Of a stretch of DNA of 64,000 nucleotides, positions 51,691 through 63,923 are shown piece by piece. Position 1 is the first letter of the stretch. Each line of letters starts with the position of its first letter. The translations under genes and the position numbers were made by a program. This DNA is from Spongilla lacustris (Eukaryota; Porifera; Demospongiae; Spongillida; Spongillidae), in the NCBI GenBank assembly GCA_949361645.1, contig OX442423.1, positions 5,741,505 to 5,805,504 on the forward strand. The letters are read 5' to 3'. The notes beneath the pieces are model-generated. The model did no database searches, had not been told where the DNA came from, and saw only the letters and a list, made by a program, of their open reading frames with translations.

Positions 51691-54604
51691 ACAAGGAAGA
51701 TCACTCACAATTTGTAGGAGGAATCAGTCAGAAAACAAAGGCAGACACTGATGAGAATGGTAACTCTGAACACACAAGATACACCAATCAGATTAAAGGT
51801 CAATACAGGCTCGCAAACAAATATCATCCCACACTCCATATTCATGAAATGAAAGATAGACCCAAACTGAAGCTGACAAACATGAAACTAATAAGTTACA
51901 CTGGTGAAGACCTCAAGATATCAGGATCATGTGAATTGAGATGTGGTGAAAAGGTGTTAAACTTCTTCATAGTAAGGACAATCCAATGTCCCATCCTCAG
52001 TTTCAAGGCTTCACAGGAGCTGAACCTCATCAAAGTGGTAATGGATGTGAAGAAGACACAGGATAATTTAGATGGTCCAGTAATGGAATACTCAGGAGTC
52101 TTTGAGGGATTGGAATGCCTGGACCAGCCTTATCACATAAAGACAGACGATACAGTGCAGCCCATAATATGTCCTCCACGGAACATCCCTGTGGCACTGA
52201 GAGAGCGAGTTTGAGAAGAAATTGGCAGAATGGAGAAGTTAGGAGTACTGAAAAGGGTACATGAACCGACGTGTGGGTGAACTCATTAGTAGTGGTAGAA
52301 AAACCCAAAACAGGAATGCTAAGGTTATGCCTAGACCCCAGACACCTAAATAAGGCAATACAAAGAGAGCACTTTCAATTGCCAACAATAGAGGACATTT
52401 CTACCCGTCTCGCAGGTGCTAAAGTGTTTTCCACACTGGACGCCAACCATGGATATTGGCAAATCCCTCTGGATCAGGCAAGTCAATGACTGACGACTTT
52501 CAGCACACCATTTGGAAGATACTGCTACACCAGGATGCCGTTTGGTGTCAAATCGGCCCAGGAGATATTCCAAAAAAGGATGGTTCAACATTTTGGGGAT
52601 CTACCAGGAGTAGAGACAGATATAGATGACATATTGGTATGGGGAACCACCAAGGAGGAACACAACCAGAGGCTAAAGGCTGTACTACAGAGATGTAAGG
52701 ACATAAACATGACGCTGAACAAGGAAAAATGCCGTTCCGGGTCATCCAAAGTGGTGTATTTGGGCCACATAATCAGTGCAGAAGGAATATCTCCAGACCC
52801 AGAAAAAGTAAAGGCAATCAACCAAATGCCTCCACCTGAGGACAAGAAAGGCATGGTCTTTCTTCTGGGCTTTCTGAACTATGTAGCTAAGTTCATTCCC
52901 AACCTATCCAGCACCACCCAACCCATCAGGGAGCTATTAAAGAAGGAGCTCATGTTTCATTGGGATCAAGAACAGGAGGCAGCTTTTCAACTGATCAAGA
53001 AAAGAATGACATCAGCACCGGTACTAGCAGGAAACTAGTCATGGTCAGTTGTGACGCATCAAACTTTGGTCTGGATGCAGTGCTACTACAGGGAAACAAA
53101 CCAATAGCATATGCATCACGTGCACTGACTGATACAGAAAAAAGATATGTGCAGATAGAAAAAGAACTCTTGGCTGTTGTTTACGCTCTAGAAAAGTTCA
53201 ATCAATATGTGTATGGCAAGACCGTGCAAGTTAAATCTGACCACAAACCCCAGGAGTCGATAACAAAAAAGTCACTGAGCCAAGCTCCACCAAGGCTACA
53301 ACGGATGCTCCTTCGATTGCTGAAGTATGACTTTATACTGATCTACAAACCAGGTAAAGAGATGGTGATTGCTGACATACAATCAAGGTCATGCTGCATT
53401 GACACCAATACGGACCGCATGGAAGAGGAACTATCATGTGCAGTAGTCGCACTGTACAATACACCAACGTCTGATGTACAATTGCAGGAAGTAAAAGAAG
53501 CAACCAAAATAGACAGCACCATGCAGTTACTGAGGCAAACTGTGCAGTCAGGATGGCCGAGGAAAAGAACACAGGTACCCAAAGAAGTGCAAGAGTACTG
53601 GAATGTCAGGGACGAGATATCCGAAACAGATGGTCTAGTCATGAATGGTGAACTACTGGTAATACCCACTGGCTTACGGCCAGAAATGCTGAAGCGAATA
53701 CACATGGGCCACATGGGGATAGTAAAGTGCTCCCAGCTGCCAAGGAACTGATGTTTTGGCCAGGCATGTACAAAGCCATAGAAAACATGGTGAACCAATG
53801 TGACACGTGTCAAGAGTACAGAGGTTCGAACCAGAAGGAACCGATGATCCCAGGACCCACCCCCAGTCACCCCTGGGAGGAAGTTGCAACAGATCTGTTT
53901 CACTGGGATGGCCATGACTACCTAGTCATAGTGGACTACTTCTCACGATACATTGAAGTTTGCAAGCTGGAAGACACAAGCAGTAAATCCGTCATAACCC
54001 ACACGAAATCTGTATTGGCCCGACATGGTATACTGATGGTCATCAGAAGTGACAATGGTTCCCAGTACATAGCGGAGGAATACCAACGTTTCACCAAAGA
54101 ATGGGGTATCAAGCATGTGACCACCAGTCCATACCACCCACAGGCCAATGGGCTTGCAGAAAAGTCAGTCCAAATCATCAGTCCCTGCTGAACAAATCCA
54201 AAGCAAACAGCCAAGATCCGTACCTCAGTTTGCTAGAGTATTGCAACACCACTGTTGACAATGTTGGCTCACCTGCACAGCTACTAATGGGTAGAAAGCT
54301 CAGAGCAACACTTCCTGTCACAACCTCACAACTGAAACTGAAAATCATCCCCTCAGAGGTAGTGCAGCGCACACTAACATTGAAGCACTCCACTCAAAAG
54401 TGGTACCATGGTCAGGGAGCAAAACCCTTACCAGAGCTGAAGATAGGTGATGAGGCATACATGCAAGTAAATGGCAAATGGCTACCAGTAGTAGTTACTG
54501 ATATGGCCACCACACTCATGTACATGTATAGTGAGAAGACCAGATGGAAAGATGTACCAAAGAAACAGCAAAGATCTGCGTGCCAAGATCCAGGCAAGGA
54601 ATAA
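51690..54604 (+). pseudogene. pol region of the gypsy element
   Basis: Protease-like flanks are present, but I do not see the DTG active-site motif. Reverse transcriptase: LCLDPRHLNKAI, TLDANHGYWQIPLD, and DIDDILVWG near 52,619. RNase H starts near 53,046 with SCDASNFGLDAVL. Integrase has a zinc-finger CDTCQEYR and catalytic segments ATDLFHWDG, RSDNGSQY and GLAEKSVQ. In-frame stops (52,212; about 52,278; about 52,488) and frameshifts (about 53,035, 53,735, 54,180) break it. Confidence 0.85.
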
Positions 54605-54652
54605 TGACCACAAAGCCACAACACAAAGTGAAACACAAAGTGAGGGAGACAA

Positions 54653-54674
54653 AGGGGGGGGGGGGGGGGGGGGG
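54653..54674. repeat. 22-base poly-G run in the gypsy 3' region
   Basis: Guanine run after ACAAA, interrupting the C-terminal pol extension. Confidence 0.85.
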
Positions 54675-54928
54675 AAGCAGTGCAGAACAAAGATCCACAA
54701 CAAGCAACATCAACAGAAGAGGAAGACACAGATGTGGGAGGTGAAGTGCAGCCAGAGCCCGAAATGACGCAAAATGAAGACCCACAGCAGGAAAGCCCAA
54801 CAGAAGAGGATGTGGCAAGTGAAATGCAGTCTGTACGTATATACCTAAGGTTCAACAAACACAAGAACCTGGAAGACCTAATAGAGCAATGAAGCCACTA
54901 CAATGATACATGGATTATGTAAAATCAT

Positions 54929-54940
54929 AAAAAGGGGGGT
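54929..54940 (+). promoter_or_regulatory. Polypurine tract
   Basis: AAAAAGGGGGGT lies directly before the 3' LTR, the primer position for plus-strand DNA synthesis. Confidence 0.8.
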
Positions 54941-55089
54941 TGTAGTAGTAATAGTTAATTGGACATCATCACGTGAGATTATCTAGTGATCAGTGAACTA
55001 TATGCTAGGTGCGTGCTTTGTAGCAGTTTGTGTATCTATTGCAATCGATCTAGTATTCGATCCATTGTCATCGTATTGTCAATGTTACA
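54941..55089 (+). repeat. 3' LTR (149 bp)
   Basis: Begins TGTAGTAGTAATAG and ends AATGTTACA. It matches the 5' LTR with scattered substitutions and one short deletion. Confidence 0.9.
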
Positions 55090-55094
55090 TAAGT

Positions 55095-56413
55095 GCTTTG
55101 TCAGACGTGGGGTAATCGATTTCATACTGATTTACCATTAAACTCACTAGGTACTTTAGAGATTTATCACGTTGTTAAAACGGCTAATTAATATGTTATT
55201 ATTATTGTCTTGTAATACGTTAATTGTATGTCTGCATGGTAGGAAAGTTAGGAATAGCCATTGTTGTTACATAAAATCCTTCCGAACTACAGCCAACTTA
55301 GTTGTACTCATGCCCATGCCATTGGATGCATTCTGGAGGTCACGTGATCTGTTATTTAACCATTTTGATCCATTTGTATAATATACACGGCTGTTTCGAG
55401 CTGGACATTAGGTTGCTAATTAAAACACATTCGAGCATTACGGTATTGTGGTATTTGGGATCCTAGAGAAGCTAATTATTTTGTGGTTTACGTTCAGAGG
55501 CGCTGTTTGCCACTACCAATTCAATATATACAACCATTATGCTTTTGAGCTATTCCACAACCAATTTCGCAATTAAAAAGAATGATACGCACAGTCAAAG
55601 TACGCTCTTCTTCGGCCCATAATTGCCGCGCATGTGACTACTGAAGGCATGACTTTTATTGTCTTCATTAAGTGCTCAGGCGGCAACCGATTTTTCTCGA
55701 AACCCGCCCGGCAGATGGTTTTAAAAACTTCTCCTACTCAAAGAGCGATCATTGTACTTCACCTTTGCGTTTAGTCCATGCTGGGGCCTATTTTCTGGTG
55801 AAAGAATGACACGGTTACTCGGGACCATGCAACTAATGAATAATGCACGTGCGCCACACCCATAAGCATGTGTATAAATTTGACACACGACGACAATGGG
55901 AAACACGCAATGGACGTCATGTCCAGAAGTTCTGTCAGAGAGTATGTGGTCATAACTGAACTATATAAGGGTGGAAAACGAGAGCCTCAAAAAAAACATA
56001 TCCGTGCTGCCTTTTCAATGGAGCTCTTATTTGGCACGCTTTGCAATAGACATACGCAATGACACTGTTTGATATCCCTCCAGTGCGTGCAAATACAAGA
56101 AGCAGCAGTAAAAAAATTGCATACAGGTGTATGGTAAAGCCATAGAACAGGCTACAACATCACAAATATTAATCCATTCTCAACATGCTAATGACGTCTT
56201 TTTTTAAATTTATTACAGCGGATTCCATACAAGAATTCTTACTTTTCCTAGCATGAAAAGGACAGTAAACATGCACCTACTCGAACACCATGGGTGGACA
56301 TGTGCAATCATGAATGCATGCAGGCTTTGGGCTGATGAGGGAACGGAGCACACAACCATTTCAATCAGTCGTACAGGACATATGAGTACGACCAACAAGG
56401 ACACTTAATTATT
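55095..56413. other. No supported gene
   Basis: AT-rich sequence with short open frames only. No Gly-X-Y coding on the minus strand, so the missing 5' part of the collagen gene is not here. Confidence 0.5.
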
Positions 56414-56459
56414 AGGCGTAGCCCGACCTTCGCCTATACGCGAAGGTCGGGCTACGCCT
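56414..56459. repeat. Perfect 20-bp hairpin
   Basis: AGGCGTAGCCCGACCTTCGC, a 6-base loop, then its exact complement. GC-rich in an AT-rich region; may be a tiny foldback element or a structured RNA motif. Confidence 0.85.
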
Positions 56460-56803
56460 GAGTGTGTTTCCAATCTGGAGTCTTATGAGGCCAGATTGAA
56501 AAGCTAAGCCGAAAAAGAAAAGCGTGTGATTTTTGTTTTCCACGCATACTAGTAGGGCCTATGTGTGTTTCGCAAATATACGATACGAGAGGACCACCAG
56601 GTATTTTATGAAGACCTGCATCGATCTACAGATCAGCTTGAAGTATGTTAGGATGAAGAGATCTTTAAAGGCAGACATCACAACCAATTGGACTTATGTA
56701 CACTATTCATTGCTATGATAATCAATTGGTGTATTTCTGTTCCAAACTGAGATTTGAAGAATCCTATGGCTACATGTATATCTCATAAACATCTACATGC
56801 ATT

Positions 56804-56895
<92 letters not shown>

Positions 56896-58560
56896 CACAC
56901 ATACACACACATAATCATTTCATGCTTCCAGTAACCTCAATATCAGACCTTACAATGCAAGCTATATGTCAACAAGCCATAAATGGAAAATATCTGGATG
57001 CATACATGCGTATAAGCACTTTCATCAGAAATGTTTTCTATGTTCTGATCTGGAATGAGACTTAGACTCAAAACCTTTTACATTTTGATGCAACATGGAA
57101 GCTCGGACAGTAAAATGCACAGAAGCTAATGCGTATCATCTTATATACCAATTTGAAATAATAAGCAAAAGCTGTGTGTGCTCCCCACTCCCACCCCCTT
57201 CCTGCCTCCCTTCATCCTAATACCAACCAAGCTCAATCCATGTATGTGTGTATATGTATTTACACATGGTCAGATAATGCTGGATGCATAGTACATATAA
57301 CGCCATACATATATAATGATTGCTTTTTAATTTATTTATTTTAGCACATCAGTGGATTTGTAAACTGATAACGGTGTTGAAATGCATGAGTGAAATAATC
57401 TTATCAATGCCATAAGCTGAGCTGAAAAGGCATTGACATTGTAAACTGAGGTGATCATATGTACCACACGATGTTGCATTAGAAAGGATCCTGGCAACAT
57501 ATATACTATGCTAGGGTGATTAATGATATATCAGTACAACTGAGCAAAGGATACGTTATCATACATTTTACTGAGAAATAAAAAAACTTAGAAGTAAAAA
57601 GATGTCGAATAGTATATTTAAATCAAGCAGTGATATGACTAATCCTACGATATTTATAATAGTTATTAATGTATGTATTAAATAATTACAAGTACAGTTA
57701 CAGCAGGACATATAAATCATACACAGGTACACTATTATAAAATGCATCAGTTTAATTTGACAGAATAATGATCATGTGTTACAGTAAGATAAATGAAACA
57801 AATGGTCTAATATTGCACAAACTAGTATAAAGATTGCACACCCAAAGCATATAAATCAGTACTCAGGATACAGTTCATCCATATTTGTGTTCATATAAGG
57901 GCATAGTATAAATTCCGAATCGGATATTATAACAAATCAAATAACGGTAAGGTATGTAATCAATGTTAAAACATTCTGCACTACTATACCATATGTAATC
58001 GTTTAAATATACAATGTTGGGCATGGCACAATACCAAAATGGAGTCATGAGTGGAGATATATGAACCAGTTAGGATCATGATGTTCATGAATATACATGT
58101 TGCAGATTGCACATTGCCATTGCATCGTTAGGACGAGAGTCTGAAATCAATATTTGTTGATGCCGCTATAGTGTGGCCCCCTGCCCCCCCCCCACACACA
58201 CACACACACACTCATGAGGTATTTCTGAGTATTTGGCCGTGGATAGATCCGAACCTTCTATACATGTATGACAAACCATGGCAATAACATGTGGCCGGCC
58301 GGCTTAAAACATAATCATAATTCATCCTAAAAGTGCAGGACATATAGGAGATTAGTGGGGGATTTGACCATTGTTTCTACCAGCACGCGTACGGGGGATT
58401 TGACATTGGGTGTGGTCAACAGCAAATGGCGCTGCGAATTGACCAGTTATATTAACCCCCAACCATGGGGCGTTTGATTTAATAAATGTCAAGTCCCGGA
58501 TTTTGGAAGGGGGGGGGAATTGCACTTACCACTGATAGGTGCATAACTTCAACGGGGTTC
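56460..58560. other. AT-rich region without a recognised gene
   Basis: Contains the CA microsatellite and short AT-rich repeats; no coding frame with recognisable content. Confidence 0.45.
56806..56894. repeat. (CA)n microsatellite
   Basis: About 44 CA dinucleotides without interruption. Confidence 0.97.
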
Positions 58561-58565
58561 AATCC

Positions 58566-58689
58566 ATGGACCCTTCATATCGATCGATGAACCCTTCATA
58601 TTGATCGATGGATCCTTCATATCGATCGATGGACCTTTCATATCGATCGATGGACCCTTCATATCGATCGATGGACCCTTCATATCGAT
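58566..58689 (+). repeat. 21-bp tandem repeat with ATCGATCGAT
   Basis: Six copies of a 21-base unit containing CCCTTCATATCGATCGATGG, differing by single bases. The last copy is altered to ATCGATATG. Confidence 0.9.
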
Positions 58690-59382
58690 ATGAAATGAAG
58701 CGGAATGGTGATATATCGATAAGTAAAATAAACTATTTGAGTAGAAACCATCAATTCGATAAGCAAGGTCCGTCGATGCGATTGCAAAAACCTGTCGCTA
58801 CGATTGCTGAAATGGTACTATGGAACGCCAAACTGTATGGAACGCCAAACTGGACAAAATTATTTCTTCCTCACCGCAACGATCATGACTACCGGATCGA
58901 TCCTTTGCGGTCATCGGATCGATTGTCCTGCTAGCGCATTGCAGGGCCCGCGGAGCCGGGGGGGCAAGGGGGGCAGCTGCCCCCCCCCCCCCCCCCCCCC
59001 CACTTTTTTGGCCGATAATGTTAATTTATTTTTGAAAAGTATTCATTATCGCGGATGCATGCAGGCGCGTGGCTCCTCCATCAATCTGTAGCATACCTGC
59101 CGTGACTTTTGTTCCTTGTTATTGTCAATGTGCAGTGTTTGACGCTTGTATCTTATAATGATTTGATTGTTTTGCTTTGACGAAGGAAACTCCGAAATAT
59201 ATTTGATTACAGATAGCCAACCGATTGGATTCAAATTAATATTAAGGTTACTATGAAGCAATCGATTTGCCAGGGTTCCATTGCAACTTCTGGTCCTCGC
59301 ATGAAATAGTGTATTAAACTTTCAACTCGAAAAATGTTGCCTAAAACATTAGGCTTCATTTTTCCGCATTAATTCGCTTTAA

Positions 59383-60693
59383 GGCCACTACAATTAGATT
59401 CCTTGTTTCCCATTTCCCGCCCGCACCATTATTTGGTACCACATGTTTTCGTTCATTATTAGATCACGTGTCACGTAACATCCATTATTTTTATTATAGA
59501 CATTTAAAAAATGGCTATCTTGAACGTATCTGTTGCGTGTTCGTCTAGAAAAACTACTTTACTTCCTTGGATTGAAGCAGAACACTCCTTTTCGTAGATT
59601 CTATTCGACCACGTCTTTCAAGCACATCTATAGCTGTCCTGGATGGATTTAGTTAAAGCGGAGGTGGCCACCAGCATCAGGGTTGCCGTAGGCCAGCCAG
59701 GGGTCTGGCCTGAGGCCGGCCGGCCTGACTGCCTGACCTGATAGGCCGACCTGTCAGGCCAATTATTTGGTTTTTAATTAGTTGATACGCTGATTTTGCC
59801 TCCGCGCCGCTATGTCGATCGGCAATTCTCTTGGTCCATCATCAACTCATAAAGTACCTCGCTATTCCAGCTTCATCTGCCCCTTCAGAATGTGTAATTT
59901 AAAGAGCCAAGTTGATCTAGGAGCGTTAACGATGGAATCTATACTTCCTCAACGGCTGGAAGCTTCAATATATTATGCTAAAGCATAATGCATGGCTGCT
60001 TCCAATGCAATAAGCCAATATATGTACGCTCCTGCTTAGCCGCTACACATGTATACAATGTATTTGAAATTCTGCTGCTTTTGTTAGTTATGATTTACAA
60101 TCGTGCATTAATTTGGTGAATGTGTAAAGTCATTTCAGTACTTCGCATTTATTGGTTGCACCAGATCCTCAGTAATAACAAATTATAATACTATTGCAAA
60201 ATATAAAAATTGGATTTGTATACCCATTTGACGTAAATCAGTAAAAAGTAATAATAGTACAAGTTGATGTCTGAGTTTTGAATAAGAACTCGCCTAACAT
60301 ACTGCATGATACTTAGGGTGGGCGTGGTCCGGCCTGATAGGCTAGACCCCTGGCCTTCGGCAACCCTGACCAGCATAGATAATAGAATAAAGGGATTGGA
60401 AGAAACGGTACATACATTTACGTGACGTCACGTTCCGTTACATGACTGCTTCGCATTGAATCTTCTAGTGGGCCAGGGCGTGTGAGCTGTTGAGTATCCT
60501 TTCGTTTAACTTTTTACTGTTGTGTGAGGGCAACCTTTTTTTAATATTAAAGACGTTGCATAACGTGTAAGTTGTGGTTTGTGTTTAATACATGTATCAA
60601 TTTATAATAATGAATAATGAATAATGAACCGCCCGTCCGCATGCCTTTTATGTCCTATTGAAATGGGAAACAAGGAATCTTATTGGAGTGGCC
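59383..60693. mobile_element. 1.3-kb TIR element with TAA target duplication (PIF/Harbinger-like)
   Basis: The ends begin GGCCACTACAATTAGATT and, on the other strand, GGCCACTCCAATAAGATT, then CCTTGTTTCCCATTT in both. TAA flanks both sides (59,380-59,382 and 60,694-60,696). The 3-bp TAA/TTA duplication and GGCC ends suit PIF/Harbinger. It holds a hAT-type element inside. Confidence 0.7.
59678..60368. mobile_element. 691-bp hAT-type MITE with 8-bp target duplication
   Basis: Inverted ends CAGGGTTGCC / GGCAACCCTG with further pairing (GGCCAGCCAGGGGTCTGGCC against GGCTAGACCCCTGGCC). The 8-bp duplication ACCAGCAT lies at 59,670-59,677 and 60,369-60,376. An 8-bp duplication and CAGGG ends indicate the hAT superfamily. 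No transposase. Confidence 0.85.
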
Positions 60694-61013
60694 TAATGGA
60701 GATCATTCAATCATTGCATGGCTCTGTAGATACGCGATCAAAATGATGAAGCTTAAAAGAATCGTGTGTGTTTGACCTCAGGAAGTATAATTCTATCTGC
60801 TTAAAAAGCGAAGAATGCTTTTAGCAAATTTTTTGTACATCGGAACAACATTAACAATTAACTCTAGCTATTTCTGTCACCACCTTGCATGCAGCCTTCT
60901 TTGCTGTATTGATTACATGCATGCGTATGTTTATTTCAAGCGTTGGCTGTTTGTTCATTGTTTGGCATCAGTAAAGCGGTTTGCAACGCCTATATGTCCT
61001 ATCATTAAACTGG

Positions 61014-61433
61014 AATGGACCCTTTGCATGAAATATCGGAAGTACGATAAACGTCACGTTCGGAGTAAACTCCACAGCGGTTGCCTAGAGACACTGTGTC
61101 ACGTTCGCGGACCTTTGCGTAAAAAAATGGCAACGCTCGAAGTCATTCCTTCCCGCTCGAACAGTTGCTGCCAATAGTAAGCTTGACAGAGTCTGACATA
61201 CCCGGAAACTTTTAAAATTGATGGCTTTAAAAAGGCTCTGGATATGTCAGACTCGGTCAAACTTACCGTTGGCAGCATAGTTTGATCAGGAACTGGATCG
61301 GCCGAAGGATCAATGTCTGAGCTGGAAGGAGCGTTGCCATTTTATTACGCAAAGGTCCGCGAACGTGACACGATGTCTCTAGGCAACCGCTATGGTTTCT
61401 ACTCCAGACGTGACGTTTATCGCAAAGGTCCAT
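61014..61433. mobile_element. Palindromic (foldback) element of about 420 bp
   Basis: The outer arms are GGACCCTTTGC...GATAAACGTCACG (61,018-61,060) and the complement at 61,395-61,431. Inner stems pair GCGGTTGCCTAGAGAC with GTCTCTAGGCAACCGC, and GACAGAGTCTGACATA with TATGTCAGACTCGGTC. The left arm has an extra 20 bases. The 120-codon frame across the left arm is a shadow. Confidence 0.7.
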
Positions 61434-62709
61434 TGATGTAACTGCATGATGTCAGAAAAATATGCTGACGATGTGAATTACAGTCAAGGCCCAACTACCG
61501 GTTTTCAAACTCATGCTACGTGGAGAATTTCAAACATTCCACGAAATTTACAGTGCTTTTCACGATGTGAAAAGCCTTTAAAATGTGAAAAGCCTATAAG
61601 GGAAGATTGTTACTATATTTAAACTGATCTAGGTCAATCCAGCTACTAATGCAGTTAATGAAAGACCTTTTTCGAACGCTCGTCGCGCCTGAAAACTTGG
61701 CTTCGCTTCATTCATAGCGACAGAACAGCTAATATTGACTTGGACGAAGTTGCCTCTGAGTTCGCCGCTAGAATTGACAATTGAAAGCAACATTTTGATG
61801 TGGTAGGATCGATATTCGTTTTGTAACGTAACTTATATTTTTACGCGCGTTTCTATGAATAATTTCCACATGCAGGGAGGTGCGAAGGAATATGACAACT
61901 TAATTTCTGCCCCCCCAAATTATAATACCCTCCGCGGGCCCTGCATTGCAGTCGAGCTGATCATAATATGCTAATACCACCCAAACCCGCGACTGGATCC
62001 GTGTTCTTTTAAAACAAAATTCAGGAGTCTGAGACATTAGTCTGTCTGACCATTTAAAAATAATAGAAACGCTTTTGAGGCGCGGGATTTTAAGCAAGCT
62101 TTCATATGTAGCGCGCGAAGGTCTACAGACCAGTCGAGATGAGAACAAGTCAGTGACCTGTTCTCATTGCTCAAAGGCCTACTTTGTAAGTTTTTTTTAA
62201 AATATCCAATCCAGCTCTGTGCATCTCATTCTGATTCCGGGGTTTATTTCTCGCAGCTACCATTGATATGGAAGGATCTCATCGGATTGTGGTGACGGGT
62301 AGAGCCGGTCGGATTTATCGAATAGGCCTACGTACCACTGGTCCGCCTCCACGCTTCTGGCACCACGGAACGGAAACCAACTGTATCTACTAGTCATACC
62401 TGACATTATTCATTCGGTCTGCCATTGTTCACTGTCTATATATAGTCCCTGCTGAAGGCGACTCTGTGAACAAAATAAGGGGATAACCGCAGGGGCTTAC
62501 TACACAGCAATTTGCTCTCCCTACTGCCTCCTCTATCTGTCTCTCTTCCCTTTCCTTCGCTCACTGCCTCCTTAGATCCATTGCAGTCCTCTGCACTAGA
62601 CCACACTGATGTCATTTAAGGGCTCCTGCATTTCACCTTTATGGCAGTCAGCAGTACCTGTCCAGAGCTGCTCCCAAGCTTGTGTACAGTGGAGCACCAA
62701 CAGCTGTAG

Positions 62710-62814
62710 GCTCTTCACGAGGAGTTTTGTCAGCAGCTGGTTGGCACCAGATACTTGGGCCAGAGATGTATGACATCACCACAATGCCAGAGGGAAGGAG
62801 AACTTGATCAGCAG
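62710..62814 (+). CDS. Probable internal exon of an unrecognised gene
   Basis: 35 in-phase codons (ALHEEFCQQLVGTRYLGQRC...DQQ) lie between an acceptor (AACAGCTGTAG) and the strong donor CAG|GTGAGT at 62,815. Alternatively translation could start at ATG 62,641, but that frame meets the TAG of the acceptor. The product is not recognised. Confidence 0.4.
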
Positions 62815-63235
62815 GTGAGTCAAACAAATAGATTACAATAATTCCCTTTATCCGCCCACCTTCCCTCCTCCCCTTCTATGCTCCCCTAATCTCAGGGCTG
62901 GGGTGGGGGGGGGGGGGGGGCAAACAACTCCCCTTCCATAATGAAGGTCACAAGTGACGTGACCCGCTATGTTCCAATAATGAATTGTTATTTGATAACT
63001 ATTTGGCGCATGATTTCAATGGTACTACTGACTGTTTAATAGTACTATTTGTCTGCATTTAGAATAGGGTCCCTCTAAGTATACTTACTCACACACATCC
63101 GACCCCTCCCCCCTTGTAAATCTGGCTACAGCCCAATCCTCCTCCCCCTTCTCTTCTTCCTCCGTCCCTCCTACTTTGCTGGTGAACAGCCTCATTACAG
63201 TACATACCACTCTTCTCTCTTCCTCCATACCTCAG

Positions 63236-63436
63236 GCCACTCCCTCATCATTTAACATACTAGCTGAACTGGAAGCCATTTGGCACAAGAGGGACAAAGC
63301 AGCACAGCAAAATGAAGCCCCAGTTGCTGGATCTGTTGAAGGCCAATCAGTACCTGTAAAAATCGAGACACTATTGGGAAAAGTGGTCCACTTAAAACTG
63401 TGCAACCGTACTGGCGGCAACAGCCCTGGAAAGAGT
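63236..63436 (+). CDS. Probable next exon of the same unrecognised gene
   Basis: 67 codons, phase 0, from acceptor TCCATACCTCAG to donor GTATGT at 63,437. It reads ATPSSFNILAELEAIWHKRD..., a helical charged segment, and ends ...NSPGKS. Both exons share phase 0, which supports joining. If unspliced at the end the frame would stop at TAG after GKSVC. No domain recognised. Confidence 0.5.
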
Positions 63437-63534
63437 GTATGTTAGCGGTGTCATTGGAATGTTTAGACCTACCATCCAGATAACAGACTGGTCACTTCTC
63501 CAGTTATCATTATGTGCGTCCACCATGCATGTGT

Positions 63535-63870
63535 GCGTGCGTGTGTGTGTATGTATGTGTGTGTGTGCTCAGTCCACTGATCAGGTTATCACAATCTGTT
63601 TGCATATGCATTTGTGTGTATGTCTGTGAAGTGTGTGCAGTGTTGTCATTGGGTATACGTTTATTTATAAGGTGTGCTACAAGTATTTGGTTAAATTGAC
63701 AGTTATTACCTCTCATCTGTAGAGCAATCCAACTGATCTAAGTTGATCTCTTTGTGCATGCATCTGCACATTAAAAAAAAAAAAAGGTTCATGTTGATGT
63801 ACCCAGCCTCTGTGTGTGTGCGTGCATGTGTGTGTGTGTGTGTGCATGTGTGTGTGTGTGCAAGGAGCTA
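63535..63870. repeat. GT-rich microsatellites in the last intron
   Basis: Interrupted (GT)n tracts at 63,535-63,570 and 63,811-63,862, with a poly-A run at 63,773-63,785 between them. Confidence 0.8.
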
Positions 63871-63923
63871 GAAGTGTGCATAAGGTATACCTTTGAGAGC
63901 TCTTTGATATCTTTGTTATTCAG

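Larger units (their letters stand above)
50801..55089 (+). mobile_element. Ty3/gypsy LTR retrotransposon, decayed
   Basis: Bounded by the direct repeats 50,801-50,955 and 54,941-55,089 and flanked by the 5-bp duplication TAAGT (50,796-50,800 and 55,090-55,094). Gene order is gag, protease, reverse transcriptase, RNase H, integrase, which is the Ty3/gypsy order. Several stops and frameshifts make it non-functional. The two LTRs differ by an indel of several bases plus substitutions, so the insertion is not very recent. It lies upstream of the collagen fragment, on the opposite strand. Confidence 0.9.
58942..61943. mobile_element. 3.0-kb TIR element, CAGGGCCCGCGGA ends, 5-bp target duplication
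   Basis: 13-base perfect inverted ends are flanked by CATTG (58,937-58,941 and 61,944-61,948). A C run of about 22 (58,980-59,001) lies near the left end. It contains two further nested elements and a palindrome. No transposase is visible. Confidence 0.75.

Noticed and set aside
60815..61177. 120-codon open frame
   Set aside because: Its second half lies in the left arm of the 61,014-61,433 palindrome; no protein motif, and no matching splice context.
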